Shown here: positions 25,046 through 35,098 of the stretch, piece by piece
Layout of the letters: each line of letters starts with the position of its first letter
Numbering within the stretch: position 1 is the first letter of the stretch
From: Algoriphagus zhangzhouensis
Lineage (GTDB): Bacteria; Bacteroidota; Bacteroidia; Cytophagales; Cyclobacteriaceae
Direction of reading: 5' to 3'
DNA length: 64,000 nt
Assembly (NCBI RefSeq): GCF_900148515.1
Contig: NZ_FRXN01000001.1
Location: 1,302,001 to 1,366,000, forward strand
Notes under the pieces: generated by a model
The model's input: only the letters and a program-made list of their open reading frames with translations
What the model was told of the DNA's origin: nothing
Databases searched by the model: none
Program-made: the position numbers and the translations under genes

Positions 25046-27505
25046 TTAACGGGTGCGGAAAAGCTTTTTGACTTTTTTCATCATTGAAAAGTCTTTCTTC
25101 TTAATCTTCTTTTTCTTTTCCTCTAAATCATCTCCGTAATAATTGTACATGTACTTATTATTCTGAGAATACAAATAGGTATTTCCATAGCCATAGTTGT
25201 ACCCCTCGTAATGGTACCCAGAATTTATAATTCCATTGAAGACACCATATACGTTCTTTACTTGCTTATTATTGAACAGATCATTGATCATTACCAAGTG
25301 ATCTTTGATTGTATAATTTTGACGTACTACATATAAATTGATATCAAAAAGTCTCATCAAATCGATGGTTTCAGAAACTAAGCCCATCGGAGGAGTATCA
25401 AAAATAATCACATCAAATCGCTCATCCAGATATTGTAAAAAATCCTTCAACCGTTGTGTTTGAAGTAATTCTGCTGGGTTAGGTGGAATAATACCGGAAG
25501 GGACAAATGACAAAAATTCCTGATCTGTTTCCTTTACAATTTCACTTGCCTCTACTTTTCCAATCAGATACGTAGATAGCCCCACTTTTTCAGATTCACC
25601 AAAATAGCTTGCCAATTTGGGTCGTCTCAAATCACCACCAACTACCACTGTTTTTTTGGATCCCAAAGCCATAGCTGACGCCAAATTCAAAGAAGTAAAG
25701 GTCTTTCCTTCACCTGATACAGAAGACGTAACAAGAATTCGTTTTGTATTTTTTCCACTCGCCAAATAGGTAATAGCCGATCTTAATGACCTAAATGACT
25801 CGGCAACTGCAGATTTGGGGTGCTCCAAAACAACTTTATTGGTTTCTTTTTGGGAAAAACCAATCACACCTAATTGTGGAATCATAAAGTGTTTTTTGAG
25901 ATCTCTTTGATCCTTTATACTGTCATCAAACATATCTCTGACAACTATAAATCCAAAAGGTAAAAACAGGCCCAAAATGATTGCCAAAGCATAGTTTTGT
26001 TGCTTCTTAGGGAAAACCAAAGTTCCTCTTTTAGCGGCATCCAATATCGCATTATCAGAGACATTTGATGCTCTTGCAATTCCTGCCTCCGCACGTTTTT
26101 CCAACAAATATGTGTAAAGAGATTCTCTCAGTTTAAACTCTCTAAAAATCCCAGTGTATTCTGATTCTGATTCAGGCAAGGTAGAAAACTGTGCGTCATA
26201 AGTTCTTATCTCTCTTTGGACACTTTGTTGCTGCTTCCTAGTGTTATCAATGAGATTGACCACATTTTCAAATAGACCATCTTGAACTTTTTCCATCTGA
26301 ACATCAATTTTTATGACTTCAGGATGGTTTTCATTTACAGTTGCAAGCAGTTTTCTTCTTTCCTGAGAAAGCGTCACCAAGGTTTGAATCAAGCCATTTA
26401 AAAGTGGATCAGGAACACCTATTACAGAAGGAGCAATGACATCAGAAAAATCCTTACTTTTACGATCCATGTAATCCCGTATCTCTTCAAAATACTTTAG
26501 TTGATAGTCAAGCTCCGCGTTTTGCTCATCAAGAGTATTCATCTTTGAAAGAATATTCGAAAATTCAGCTGAAACATCTAACAGCTTGTTTTCGACTTTG
26601 AACTCTTGAAGCTCTCTTTCTTTATTTTTCAATGAATCTTCCAAAAACCCTAATTGCTCTTCAATAAAGGCAATTGTGTTTTCTTGAATTTTATTCTTCT
26701 CATTCAAGTCATAATCAATGTATGACTCCATCAGAGCATTGATATAATCTCGCCCTTTCTCCACAACTTTGGTGGTAGTACTTAGTCTAAGAACTGAACT
26801 ATATTCGTTCTCAGTATTAACATTGACAGCTTTTGCCCAACTTTCCTCCAATGAGGATGGGTTTTTCAATTGAAATACCACTTGATCCCCTACACGTCCA
26901 GGATTCACCAAATACACAATAAACTTTGACCTCCCGGTCTCAATTTCTTCACCGAAAGTGTAGGTTTTATCATAAACGGATTCATCACCAGCAGCCTGTG
27001 CAGAATTTATATCCAACAATCCTTCAGAAAAAGGCATTAATTTGAAGTTGTCCTCTGAAAGAATTTGTAGCTCAACTTGAGTATCAGTCACCTGAAGATG
27101 ATCCCAATCTACTTTTATCCGAATAGGTGAACGATCATACAGTTCAATTGCCTTAATATTAGTCTTAGCAAAATATTCTACATCAAAATGAACCTTTTTC
27201 AAGGCTTCCCTCGCTAAATTCTTAGAACGAAGGCGGAGAATGTCATTTTCCAGATTAATCCCAGAATTGAAAATATTAGACCTATCCAAGATCCTGGCTT
27301 CTGGAGAAGTATTAGTTTTGATCACCATTGAACCAGTCACTTCATATTCATCAACGGTATATCGATGAAATAAAAAGGTAGCGATTAAGAAAATGAGCGT
27401 AAAAAGTACATACCACGGCCAGTAGCGAATGTATTTGGCTACTACATAGCGAATCTCTAATGCTTTCTCCTCATTATCTAACTGACTGAGATCTAACTTT
27501 TCCAT
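25046..27505 (-). CDS. polysaccharide co-polymerase / tyrosine autokinase (Wzc-like)
   Basis: This 819-residue protein has a Wzz chain-length domain (about 20-110), a long periplasmic coiled-coil part, a GNVR region (about 440-520) and a C-terminal BY-kinase. Membrane helices lie at about 29-47 and 505-523. Kinase motifs are Walker A SSVSGEGKT (594-602), Walker A' VVGGD (621-625) and Walker B IFDTPP (701-706). The tail has 11 tyrosines in 27 residues (764-790), the autophosphorylation cluster, then a Lys-rich end. It lies 5 bases after the Wza-like gene and should drive capsule or exopolysaccharide export. Confidence 0.9.
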   Translation of the reverse strand: MEKLDLSQLDNEEKALEIRYVVAKYIRYWPWYVLFTLIFLIATFLFHRYTVDEYEVTGSMVIKTNTSPEARILDRSNIFNSGINLENDILRLRSKNLAREALKKVHFDVEYFAKTNIKAIELYDRSPIRIKVDWDHLQVTDTQVELQILSEDNFKLMPFSEGLLDINSAQAAGDESVYDKTYTFGEEIETGRSKFIVYLVNPGRVGDQVVFQLKNPSSLEESWAKAVNVNTENEYSSVLRLSTTTKVVEKGRDYINALMESYIDYDLNEKNKIQENTIAFIEEQLGFLEDSLKNKERELQEFKVENKLLDVSAEFSNILSKMNTLDEQNAELDYQLKYFEEIRDYMDRKSKDFSDVIAPSVIGVPDPLLNGLIQTLVTLSQERRKLLATVNENHPEVIKIDVQMEKVQDGLFENVVNLIDNTRKQQQSVQREIRTYDAQFSTLPESESEYTGIFREFKLRESLYTYLLEKRAEAGIARASNVSDNAILDAAKRGTLVFPKKQQNYALAIILGLFLPFGFIVVRDMFDDSIKDQRDLKKHFMIPQLGVIGFSQKETNKVVLEHPKSAVAESFRSLRSAITYLASGKNTKRILVTSSVSGEGKTFTSLNLASAMALGSKKTVVVGGDLRRPKLASYFGESEKVGLSTYLIGKVEASEIVKETDQEFLSFVPSGIIPPNPAELLQTQRLKDFLQYLDERFDVIIFDTPPMGLVSETIDLMRLFDINLYVVRQNYTIKDHLVMINDLFNNKQVKNVYGVFNGIINSGYHYEGYNYGYGNTYLYSQNNKYMYNYYGDDLEEKKKKIKKKDFSMMKKVKKLFRTR

Positions 27506-27510
27506 AAAGG

Positions 27511-28332
27511 TTAATTCCCTTGGGTAACCAAATTAATAATCAATAAAGTCGAGGCTAACAATCCTGCAAATAAAGCCATGGAAGCAGTTAAATTATCTGC
27601 CGTCCCAATTTGCCTGATTTTCATCGGCTCCATATACAAGATATCATTTGGCTGAATAAAATAAAAGGGGCTAGCCAAGATCGCCCGATCATTCAAATTT
27701 ATTTGGTGGATCTTAGATCCTCCATCATATTGCCTAACCACAAATAATTTATTCTTTTTGCCCAAAATGGTGGTCTCACCTGAGTTTGCAAGAGCATCAA
27801 AAACAGTTGCTCTGTTCTTATAAATAATTTGAACTCCCACATTATTGAATTCACCCAAAGTGGTGTATCTTATCCCCGCTATCCTCAACTTTACATAAAC
27901 TTCCTCCTTAAAAAACTCATTAATCTTCTTCTGAATGAGGTTCTTCGCGTCTTCTTCAGTTAAGCCAGCAATTTTAGTCTTTCCCAATTTTGGAACTTCA
28001 ACTTCCCCATTTTGATCAATTTTATAACCTCTAAAGTATAAAGGGTCTGAACCTTGATTTCCTCCTCCCCCAGATCTTGCCATATTTGAATTTGTGCCGG
28101 AGTTTTGAAATGAAAAAGCCTTTGTCAACTCCTCATCTGATGAGGCAAAATCAATTTCAACCATATCATAAGGCTGGAGGATGTATTCATAATCAACCTC
28201 AGCAAAAGGGATAAACTCATTGAGATCGTACGAAGTACTATCTGTCAAATTTTGTAAATAGGTAATCCGCTTGTTACTAATACAACTCGAGGCTATCAAC
28301 AGTAGTAAAAAGAATGCGGGAATAATTCTCAT
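27511..28332 (-). CDS. polysaccharide export lipoprotein (Wza-like)
   Basis: This 273-residue protein has a lipobox (IASSC, Cys17) and a polysaccharide export (Poly_export) domain starting at YILQPYDMVEIDFA, followed by a SLBB-type region with VGVQIIYKNRATVFDALANSG. A C-terminal hydrophobic helix (about 247-268) could span the outer membrane, as in Wza. A Gly/Ser/Asn-rich insert (about 85-103) separates two strands of the first domain. It heads the wza-wzc-kdsB minus-strand operon, with a promoter-like box 23 bases upstream. Confidence 0.88.
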   Translation of the reverse strand: MRIIPAFFLLLLIASSCISNKRITYLQNLTDSTSYDLNEFIPFAEVDYEYILQPYDMVEIDFASSDEELTKAFSFQNSGTNSNMARSGGGGNQGSDPLYFRGYKIDQNGEVEVPKLGKTKIAGLTEEDAKNLIQKKINEFFKEEVYVKLRIAGIRYTTLGEFNNVGVQIIYKNRATVFDALANSGETTILGKKNKLFVVRQYDGGSKIHQINLNDRAILASPFYFIQPNDILYMEPMKIRQIGTADNLTASMALFAGLLASTLLIINLVTQGN

Positions 28333-28354
28333 AAATTAAAAGGAAACACCAATT

Positions 28355-28362
28355 CAAATATA
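28355..28362 (-). promoter_or_regulatory. candidate -7 box of the polysaccharide export operon
   Basis: TATATTTG on the minus strand matches TAnnTTTG and ends 23 bases upstream of the Wza-like ATG. No TTTG -33 element is found at the right spacing, so support is partial. Confidence 0.3.
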
Positions 28363-28578
28363 TACAAAATGTTGGGCAGGGGTGTTTTTAGTTGAAGAAA
28401 TCTAATTCTCAATCTGGTTTCTGCCAAAGTTTAGCATAAGGACAAGATTCAATCCTTTGAAAATCTAAATTTTCTCCATTTCCAATGCCTCTTATAATCT
28501 ATTTAAAAAAGAAAATGGAGATAAAAAGACTGATTTAACATTTGGTATTTTAATTTAGAAATTCTCCAACCTATAACT

Positions 28579-29511
28579 ATGACAATCCGTCAAGCCAAAG
28601 AAGAAGACATTCCTACTATTGTTGAACTATTGAAATCGTCTTTAGGGGAAAGTCTTATTCCTAAAACCAGTGAATTTTGGAAATGGAAACATTTAGAAAA
28701 TCCATTTGGAAAATCTCCCGTCTTAGTTTTGGAACAAAATGGAAATATTGTCGGAGTCAGAGCTTTTCTCAAATGGAAATATTTCTTTGAAGGAGAAACT
28801 ATTTTGGCTGGAAGGGCTGTCGACACCGCTATTCATCCCAATTTTCAAGGCAAGGGTCTTTTTACAAAATTGACAAAAAAGCTTTTGGATCAAGTTCAAA
28901 AAGATGACTTTCAATTCATATTCAACTCTCCAAACAGCCAAAGCCTTCCAGGATATTTGAAAATGGGTTGGGAAACTTGGGGAAGATTACCATTGAAAAT
29001 CCATTGGAATCCATTCCCGAAAAAGAGAAAAACACCTAGTCAACAAGACTGGAAAGTATTAGGTCCACTAATCCATAAATTGGAAAATTCTCAAGAAAAT
29101 GATTCTTCAATCCAAACAAAATTAGTCCACGGTTACATTAATTGGAGGTATGAAAGTTGTCCTATCGTGGATTATTATTGGGTGAGTGACCAAAATACAT
29201 ACTTGCTAATTTACAGATTGAAAGAAGGCCAAATAGGAACAGAATTTAGGATTGTTGACTTCTTTAACACTCCCGAATTTTCTGAAATGGAAAGAAAACA
29301 GGTAAACCTCCGGCTCAAAAATCAATTCAAGGAATCAGGAGCAAATTTCGCAAGCTTTTCCGGGCTGAAATTTCCAAATTCAAACCTTAAACTAGGACCA
29401 TTGCCAACTTTTAAAAAAGGGCCAGTAGTAACCTTAAAAAATTTGAACAGGAAAACCTCCCCCCTCGACCTACCTTGGTCATGGAGCTTAGGAGACTTGG
29501 AATTGTTCTAA
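28579..29511 (+). CDS. GNAT family N-acetyltransferase
   Basis: This 310-residue protein has a GNAT domain at its N-terminus (MTIRQAKEEDIPTIVELL, then the acetyl-CoA-binding VDTAIHPNFQGKGLFTKL and FNSPNSQSLPGYLKMGWE) and a second, less conserved domain of about 150 residues. This layout occurs in acyltransferases placed near exopolysaccharide clusters. It lies divergently next to the export operon, which might mean sugar N-acylation, but that is a guess. It ends 10 bases before a minus-strand terminator. Confidence 0.78.
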   Translation: MTIRQAKEEDIPTIVELLKSSLGESLIPKTSEFWKWKHLENPFGKSPVLVLEQNGNIVGVRAFLKWKYFFEGETILAGRAVDTAIHPNFQGKGLFTKLTKKLLDQVQKDDFQFIFNSPNSQSLPGYLKMGWETWGRLPLKIHWNPFPKKRKTPSQQDWKVLGPLIHKLENSQENDSSIQTKLVHGYINWRYESCPIVDYYWVSDQNTYLLIYRLKEGQIGTEFRIVDFFNTPEFSEMERKQVNLRLKNQFKESGANFASFSGLKFPNSNLKLGPLPTFKKGPVVTLKNLNRKTSPLDLPWSWSLGDLELF

Positions 29512-29512
29512 C

Positions 29513-29540
29513 AAAAAAAACCGACTCCTTACGAAGTCGG
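29513..29540 (-). terminator. intrinsic terminator of the first SusCD operon
   Basis: A 6-bp GC-rich stem (CCGACT/AGTCGG, 29521-29526 with 29535-29540) and an 8-base loop is followed on the minus strand by eight Ts. It lies 31 bases past the SusD-like stop, on the side expected. On the plus strand the following sequence is CTTTCC, a weak tract. Confidence 0.8.
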
Positions 29541-29571
29541 CTTTCCATCTATTAACAACAATATTATTTTC

Positions 29572-31257
29572 TTACCAAGGCACGGTAGTTCCCTGATACA
29601 ACCAAGATTTAGACCATTGGCTATCTTTTCCAAAACCTCCTGAATAGTCTGTCAACTCTAATCTATCCAAAGCTCCGGTAATACTTTCTGAGTTATTGTT
29701 ATACTCATCACTACCATATTGGAATCTTAAGGCTACCACTGGCTGAGGAGACAAAGGTCCTGCTTGAAGTGCTGGATATCCAGTTCTTTTGAAATCAGCG
29801 AATGATTCAGCTGCCGCAGTCCAGCTAGCTACCCACTTTTGGGTGATTACTTGCTCTACAGTATTATCGAATGCTACACCTTCTTGAGCTATGAACTCAT
29901 CATATCCATCTTGGTCTTCCCAAGCTTCCAAAGAACTCATGATACCTGCATAATAATGCGTTTCTGCAGAACCTACACTCCATCCTTTCAAAGCTGCTTC
30001 TGCAAAAATGAAACTTACCTCAGCTGCAGAAATCAATCTTGATTTCAAAATACCTCCACCTTCATTCATATAAGTATCAGCCAATTGAGAAACATGTTGA
30101 TTTTGAGTTCCCTGACCTGGAGATGGGTTTCCATTATAAGAACTAGGAACTGCTAATCCTGGAGGAAGTCCTACATACATATCATCATTGTATTCCACTT
30201 CTTCAGGATTGTATCTTCTAGTAAAATCATATCCAGAATACAAGTCTACAAAATCATCAAAAGCATAAGTAACTACTTCCAATGGCTCACCATCCAAGCG
30301 GATAAAATCTTCTGAGGCGGAAGCCAAAGACTCGTCTGCCACCCACTGAACTCTCACTGGAGCGAAGAAAGTCGAAAGTCTAGGGTCACTTGTTCCCATC
30401 AATTGATCGATGAAGGTTTGACAAGCCTGATATCTTTGAAAATCATCCGGATTCAAAGCTACGTGTCTTGTAATCCAAATATCATTTGAACCTCCTGTAT
30501 AATCCAAAACCGCATCTTGAGAAGAACTTTGGATATAATCACCAGAGGCATAAATCGCCTCCACTCCTGCTTTGGCAACATCAGGTTTTTTGCTTGAAAT
30601 TCTCATATAATATCTCAACAATAGAGAATTCGCAAATCGCTTCCATTGATCAACATCCCCTCCGAAATACAGATCATTTTCTGAAATGACTGCTGCGCTA
30701 CTTGCGGTCTCAAAAAGTGCAACTGCACTTTTCAAATCTGCAATAACACCGTCATATATTACTTCCTGGCTATCGAAAGCAGGATATTGATAGGCAGTAT
30801 CATCACTATCACCCTGCAATGCATCGGTATATGGAGCATCACCCCAAAGGTCCGTTACATTTCCAAAAACAAAGGACTTCATAGTTAGGGAAACTCCTTG
30901 GAAGAAATCATTATCAAGTGTTACTGCTCTTTCATAAAGGAGATTATTATTTCTTAGGATACTGTACCAGCCTCCCCAGCCAGCATCTTCCCAAGAATAA
31001 TTATTATGACCGGTAAACCAGCCATTTTTCTGAGTGTGCTGTACAGCTCCTGCCAAATTATTGACACCTAAATCCGTGTAAGATTGAGCTGCCGAAGCAA
31101 GAATCCCAGGTAGCAACAAGTTTGGATTAACCTCTGTTGGATCAATACCATATGGATTGATATTTAACTCATCGAGCTTATCGTCACAGGCGGTAAACCC
31201 AACCCAGCAAACCAAACCCAGAAACAAACTTTTATATAGTTTAGATGAAATTTTCAT
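29572..31257 (-). CDS. SusD/RagB-like nutrient-binding lipoprotein
   Basis: This 561-residue outer-membrane lipoprotein has a lipobox (GFTAC, Cys24) and the SusD-like fold with TPR helices. Conserved elements are NPNLLLPGILASAAQ, SFVFGNVTDLWGDAPYTDAL, DVDQWKRFANSLLLRYYMRIS and a C-terminal TQKWVASWTAAAESFADFKRTGYP. It caps the SusC transporter encoded upstream (19-base gap) and binds its ligand. The ligand cannot be predicted; this SusD-like group is often tied to peptides or oligosaccharides. Confidence 0.9.
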   Translation of the reverse strand: MKISSKLYKSLFLGLVCWVGFTACDDKLDELNINPYGIDPTEVNPNLLLPGILASAAQSYTDLGVNNLAGAVQHTQKNGWFTGHNNYSWEDAGWGGWYSILRNNNLLYERAVTLDNDFFQGVSLTMKSFVFGNVTDLWGDAPYTDALQGDSDDTAYQYPAFDSQEVIYDGVIADLKSAVALFETASSAAVISENDLYFGGDVDQWKRFANSLLLRYYMRISSKKPDVAKAGVEAIYASGDYIQSSSQDAVLDYTGGSNDIWITRHVALNPDDFQRYQACQTFIDQLMGTSDPRLSTFFAPVRVQWVADESLASASEDFIRLDGEPLEVVTYAFDDFVDLYSGYDFTRRYNPEEVEYNDDMYVGLPPGLAVPSSYNGNPSPGQGTQNQHVSQLADTYMNEGGGILKSRLISAAEVSFIFAEAALKGWSVGSAETHYYAGIMSSLEAWEDQDGYDEFIAQEGVAFDNTVEQVITQKWVASWTAAAESFADFKRTGYPALQAGPLSPQPVVALRFQYGSDEYNNNSESITGALDRLELTDYSGGFGKDSQWSKSWLYQGTTVPW

Positions 31258-31276
31258 GATTCGTTGATTTGAGGTA

Positions 31277-34200
31277 TTAAAGATTAAAGTTCAATTTGAA
31301 GCCAACTGGAGCAGTCCAAGGCATCACATTTTGTCTTTCGATTCCTTGGCGGAACTGAGAAGAAGTATTTCCTTGATTCCCACTATTCGCCCAGAATGCT
31401 CTCTCGGGATCGATACCCACTTGAGCTTTTGTCCAGATCATCAAATTTCTAGTATAAACTGAGAAAGTGATGTTTTTAAACGCTCCCATATTAGGAAGTC
31501 TATATCCCAAGGACAATTCTCTCAATTTGATAAATGTCGCATCAAAAGTCACTTGCTCGTTGAAGCTCCAAGGATAAGTATCTGTGATTGGATAGAAATT
31601 GGTTCCTTCTCCACCTAGATGCTCTTCATAAACATCATCCGAATAATCGTCTGGCGTATCTTGACCTGCTGTCTGAATTACACCTGGAACAAATGCTCCA
31701 TCATTTCCATTCTCATCGATATAGTATCCACCTGTAGCGGCTGTATGTCCACCTACTCTAGGGAAATTACCTGCAGTTGGTATGATGTATTTATCTGGAT
31801 TTGCCTTCATCATTGCTATCAACTCATCAGTGGTATAAAGAGAACCCGGAATCAACATATCCAATTGTCTCTGAGATTTCCAGTCAGATTCACCATATCT
31901 ATAAGTAAAGGACATGAACTCACCACCTTGTCTCCAGTCTATGCTAGCACTGATTACAAATCTTTTAATATTCAAAGTAGTCTGGAAGCCCAACATAAAG
32001 TCAGGATTGAAATTCCCTACTTTTCTTAAATCTTCAGCATCAGAAAGTCTTTGCCATTCTCCAGCATTGGACAATACTGGCCATTTGTAATATGGAGAAG
32101 AAGGATCTTCCACTTGAACAAAACCTCTACTGTACATATCACCGATTTGCTCACCAACGAAAGTGATTGCACCACCACCGTTTTCAGACCAAAGAGTAAT
32201 TCTATCCAAACCCTCAGTTAGTTCCTTGACAGTAGTTCTGTTTCTACTCCAATTGAAGTTTACATCCCAAGTCAAATCTTGCTTTTGAAGGACTGTTCCT
32301 CCCAATGCTAATTCTAAACCTTTACTTTGAATCAAACCTGCATTGATCAGTCTTCCTGTATATCCAGAGGAAGCTGGAAGATTGACTGAGAATATCTGGT
32401 TTCTATTGTCAATCACATAGTAGGTTCCTGAGAACCTCACTCGATTGTTGAACATATGTAAATCAATACCCCCTTCGTATGAAGTAGCTTGCTCTGGTTT
32501 CAAATCTGGATTCAACAATCCTGATTGCATGCTTGCAGTATTGATATTGTTATAGGTACCTGTACTCAAATTTGGCACTAGGTTGTAAGGTCCTGTATCA
32601 TTACCTACCTGAGCCCATCCAAATCGGAACTTGAACAGATCAATCTCATCAGACATTCCTAGGGTATAATTTGCCAACCAGCTCAATGAAGCCGAGGGAT
32701 AGAAGTATGATCTATTCTCTCTAGGCAATGTAGATGACCAGTCATTTCTTGCAGTCAAATCCAAATACAATTGATCTGCATATCCAAATGAGGCCAATCC
32801 ATAAATAGAGTAAATTGCTCTATCATAGTAAGAATTAGAAACCGATCGGTTGTCAGCAGGAATATTCTGGACATTGAAAATCCCTGGAATAACCAATCCA
32901 TTATTTCTATTACTTCCTACTCCAACATTGGTAGAAAACCCATGTCTGTTCATGATATTACCACCGACAGAAGCATTGACATCCAATTTTCCAAAATCTT
33001 TGTTCCAAGATGCCAATACATCAGCGTTGGATTCTTGAGTTGTGATATCTGAAACATAATATCCACCACGAGCCATTCTACTATAGCTGAAAGGAATCTT
33101 GGTTTCCAGAGTTTCATCAGAGCGATCCAAAGAATATCTAGCTCTGATATTGAATGATTCAGAAAACTGATAATCCAAAGAAGCATTTCCATAAATCCTA
33201 TCTCTGACAAAGCCATTTCTGATTCCCAAAGCAATAAAATATGGGTTATCCCCTTGCTCTGTTCTGACTTGCTGGATTCCTTCTTGTCCTTCTACCCAGT
33301 AATCCTTCATTTGCTCGTAATCGATATAAGGAGAACCATATACTGCTTCCAAAGGATTGGCTCGTCTATCTCCAGTACTTGGTCTATTGTTAGACTTACT
33401 ATTCACATAATTGATATTTGAATTGAAAGTCAACTTATCTGTGATTTTATAGGAAAGAGATGTACCAAAACTATTTCTGTACAAATCAGAACCTGGAATA
33501 ATCCCTCTATTCAACATATTGGAATAAGAAGCTCTAAAAGAACCTCTATCATTTCCTCCGTCCACAGAAACGTTATTTGAAGAAGTAACACCTGTTTGCA
33601 TGAAATCTCTCATCGCGTTTGGATAAGCAATCAATTCAGTTGCAATAGGATTTCCATCGGCATCTAATGGGCTATTCCATTGGATTGCGGTGTTGCCAGC
33701 ATTCAAAGCAGGTCCACCCCAATACGCTGATCCTTCATTAAATACACCTTCCCTGTTACCATTGGCATATTTATAATGAAAGTCAAGAAGTTTGGTTGGC
33801 TGCTCGAAAACATTGCTTGTAGAGAAAGAAACTCCCAATGCTTTGTTATTACTTCCTGATTTGGTAGTGATAATTACCACTCCATTTCCCGCTCTAGTAC
33901 CATACAAAGCAGCGGCGCTTGGGCCTTTCAATACGGAAATACTTTCAATATCATCCGGGCTGATATCAGAAATGGCATTACCATAATCGACTTGGTTACC
34001 ATCACCATTTTGTCTTACGTTGTTAAGTGAGTTAGACATTGGAATTCCATCTACTACGAATAGTGGCTGGTTGTCAGTAGTCAAAGAAGTAGCACCACGA
34101 ATGACCATACTGATGGAAGAACCAGGTCCTGAAGTTTGGTTGATCTGAACACCTGGCATTCTACCTGCCAATGAACCCAACACGTTTTCTTGTGATACCT

Positions 34201-34678
34201 GAGTCAATTCTTCACCTTGAACACTGGAAACATCATATCCCAATGATCTTTGGTCTCTTTTAATACCGAAAGCCGTTACCACTACTTCAGACATATCCGT
34301 CGCAGTTTCAGACATGGTCACATCGATAGAGGACTGATTTCCTACTGTAATTTCCTGCGGATCAAATCCTACATAAGAAAAAACAAGGACTGAAGTCGGC
34401 CCAGACACATTGATAGAGAAAGTTCCATCAATTTCAGTCACTGTACCATTGGTAGTACCTTTTTCAAGTACCGTAACCCCAGGGAGAGGAAGTCCATCCA
34501 CGCTGGAGACAATTTTACCACGTATCTGCTGGGCCTGCATGGCTTCTTCCATCAGATTTGGGGTAGGCGAAATCATGGCTGATGCCTCAAAGAGAGGTAT
34601 CATGGCCATTCCAAAAATCATGGGTACTCCCCACAAAATCTTGGTCTTTCTGTTTTTGGAAAAATGTTTCATAAGCAA
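31277..34678 (-). CDS. SusC/RagA family TonB-dependent outer-membrane transporter
   Basis: This 1133-residue protein begins with a signal peptide and a carboxypeptidase-regulatory-like domain (IRGKIVSSVDGLPLPGVTV, about 52-130), then the plug (GVQINQTSGPG, PLFVVDGIPM, SVLKGPSAAALYGTRAGNGVV), and a 22-strand barrel ending in NLNF-type aromatic residues (GFKLNFNL). With the SusD gene downstream it forms a TonB-powered uptake pair. It has no STN domain, so it is not expected to signal to a FecR. A second ATG at 34672 would shorten it by two residues. A small FecR-N-like gene lies 25 bases upstream. Confidence 0.92.
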   Translation of the reverse strand: MLMKHFSKNRKTKILWGVPMIFGMAMIPLFEASAMISPTPNLMEEAMQAQQIRGKIVSSVDGLPLPGVTVLEKGTTNGTVTEIDGTFSINVSGPTSVLVFSYVGFDPQEITVGNQSSIDVTMSETATDMSEVVVTAFGIKRDQRSLGYDVSSVQGEELTQVSQENVLGSLAGRMPGVQINQTSGPGSSISMVIRGATSLTTDNQPLFVVDGIPMSNSLNNVRQNGDGNQVDYGNAISDISPDDIESISVLKGPSAAALYGTRAGNGVVIITTKSGSNNKALGVSFSTSNVFEQPTKLLDFHYKYANGNREGVFNEGSAYWGGPALNAGNTAIQWNSPLDADGNPIATELIAYPNAMRDFMQTGVTSSNNVSVDGGNDRGSFRASYSNMLNRGIIPGSDLYRNSFGTSLSYKITDKLTFNSNINYVNSKSNNRPSTGDRRANPLEAVYGSPYIDYEQMKDYWVEGQEGIQQVRTEQGDNPYFIALGIRNGFVRDRIYGNASLDYQFSESFNIRARYSLDRSDETLETKIPFSYSRMARGGYYVSDITTQESNADVLASWNKDFGKLDVNASVGGNIMNRHGFSTNVGVGSNRNNGLVIPGIFNVQNIPADNRSVSNSYYDRAIYSIYGLASFGYADQLYLDLTARNDWSSTLPRENRSYFYPSASLSWLANYTLGMSDEIDLFKFRFGWAQVGNDTGPYNLVPNLSTGTYNNINTASMQSGLLNPDLKPEQATSYEGGIDLHMFNNRVRFSGTYYVIDNRNQIFSVNLPASSGYTGRLINAGLIQSKGLELALGGTVLQKQDLTWDVNFNWSRNRTTVKELTEGLDRITLWSENGGGAITFVGEQIGDMYSRGFVQVEDPSSPYYKWPVLSNAGEWQRLSDAEDLRKVGNFNPDFMLGFQTTLNIKRFVISASIDWRQGGEFMSFTYRYGESDWKSQRQLDMLIPGSLYTTDELIAMMKANPDKYIIPTAGNFPRVGGHTAATGGYYIDENGNDGAFVPGVIQTAGQDTPDDYSDDVYEEHLGGEGTNFYPITDTYPWSFNEQVTFDATFIKLRELSLGYRLPNMGAFKNITFSVYTRNLMIWTKAQVGIDPERAFWANSGNQGNTSSQFRQGIERQNVMPWTAPVGFKLNFNL

Positions 34679-34703
34679 ACAATTGTTAATCGAGTTTTCA
34701 GAT

Positions 34704-34901
34704 TTACTCTTTTGGTTTTTGGTTGGAAGATTCGTTTTTTACTTGCTTTTCTACTGAATCAAAAAATTCAAGAAAAGCATGGTCCAACTCAGATGATCCT
34801 TTTCCTTTTTTCACTTCTTGTAAAAAAAGATCAAATTCATCTCTGGATATTTCTCCCTTGGACAACTTTCCAAGCAATTCCTTGATAGTTGGATTTTTCA
34901 T
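34704..34901 (-). CDS. small FecR-N-terminus-like protein
   Basis: From the ATG at 34901 this is a 65-residue acidic/basic helical protein beginning MKNPTIKELLGKLSKGEIS (an in-frame ATG at 34934 adds 11 residues). The ELLGKLSKGEISRDEFDLFLQEV segment resembles the N-terminal helices of FecR anti-sigma factors, which bind an ECF sigma factor, but there is no membrane helix or periplasmic part. It precedes SusC by 25 bases and is likely co-transcribed. It could be a stand-alone regulator or a decayed FecR. The similarity is judged by eye. Confidence 0.5.
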   Translation of the reverse strand: MKNPTIKELLGKLSKGEISRDEFDLFLQEVKKGKGSSELDHAFLEFFDSVEKQVKNESSNQKPKE

Positions 34902-35098
34902 AGGCTGCACCTTCAAATTCAATACCCTATACATTTAAAAATGGACTACCTAATTACTGATTACCAGATTGTTATTTTGAATTACAAAAAACCAAATCAG
35001 GCTTAACAATTAGGAAATATTAGTTTTTTAGCATTTTACTAAGAGCCTCTAAATCACCGAACTCTGAATTCTACGGGCTCTTTTATTTAAAAATCATT

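Noticed and set aside
31619-32029. 136-residue plus-strand frame inside the first SusC gene
   Set aside because: It is antisense to a well-conserved barrel region and its cysteine/isoleucine-rich translation has no domain.
35041-35082. AAGAGCC...GGCTCTT inverted repeat as terminator of the membrane protein gene
   Set aside because: The loop is about 28 bases and the T-run lies on the plus strand, the wrong side for the minus-strand gene.
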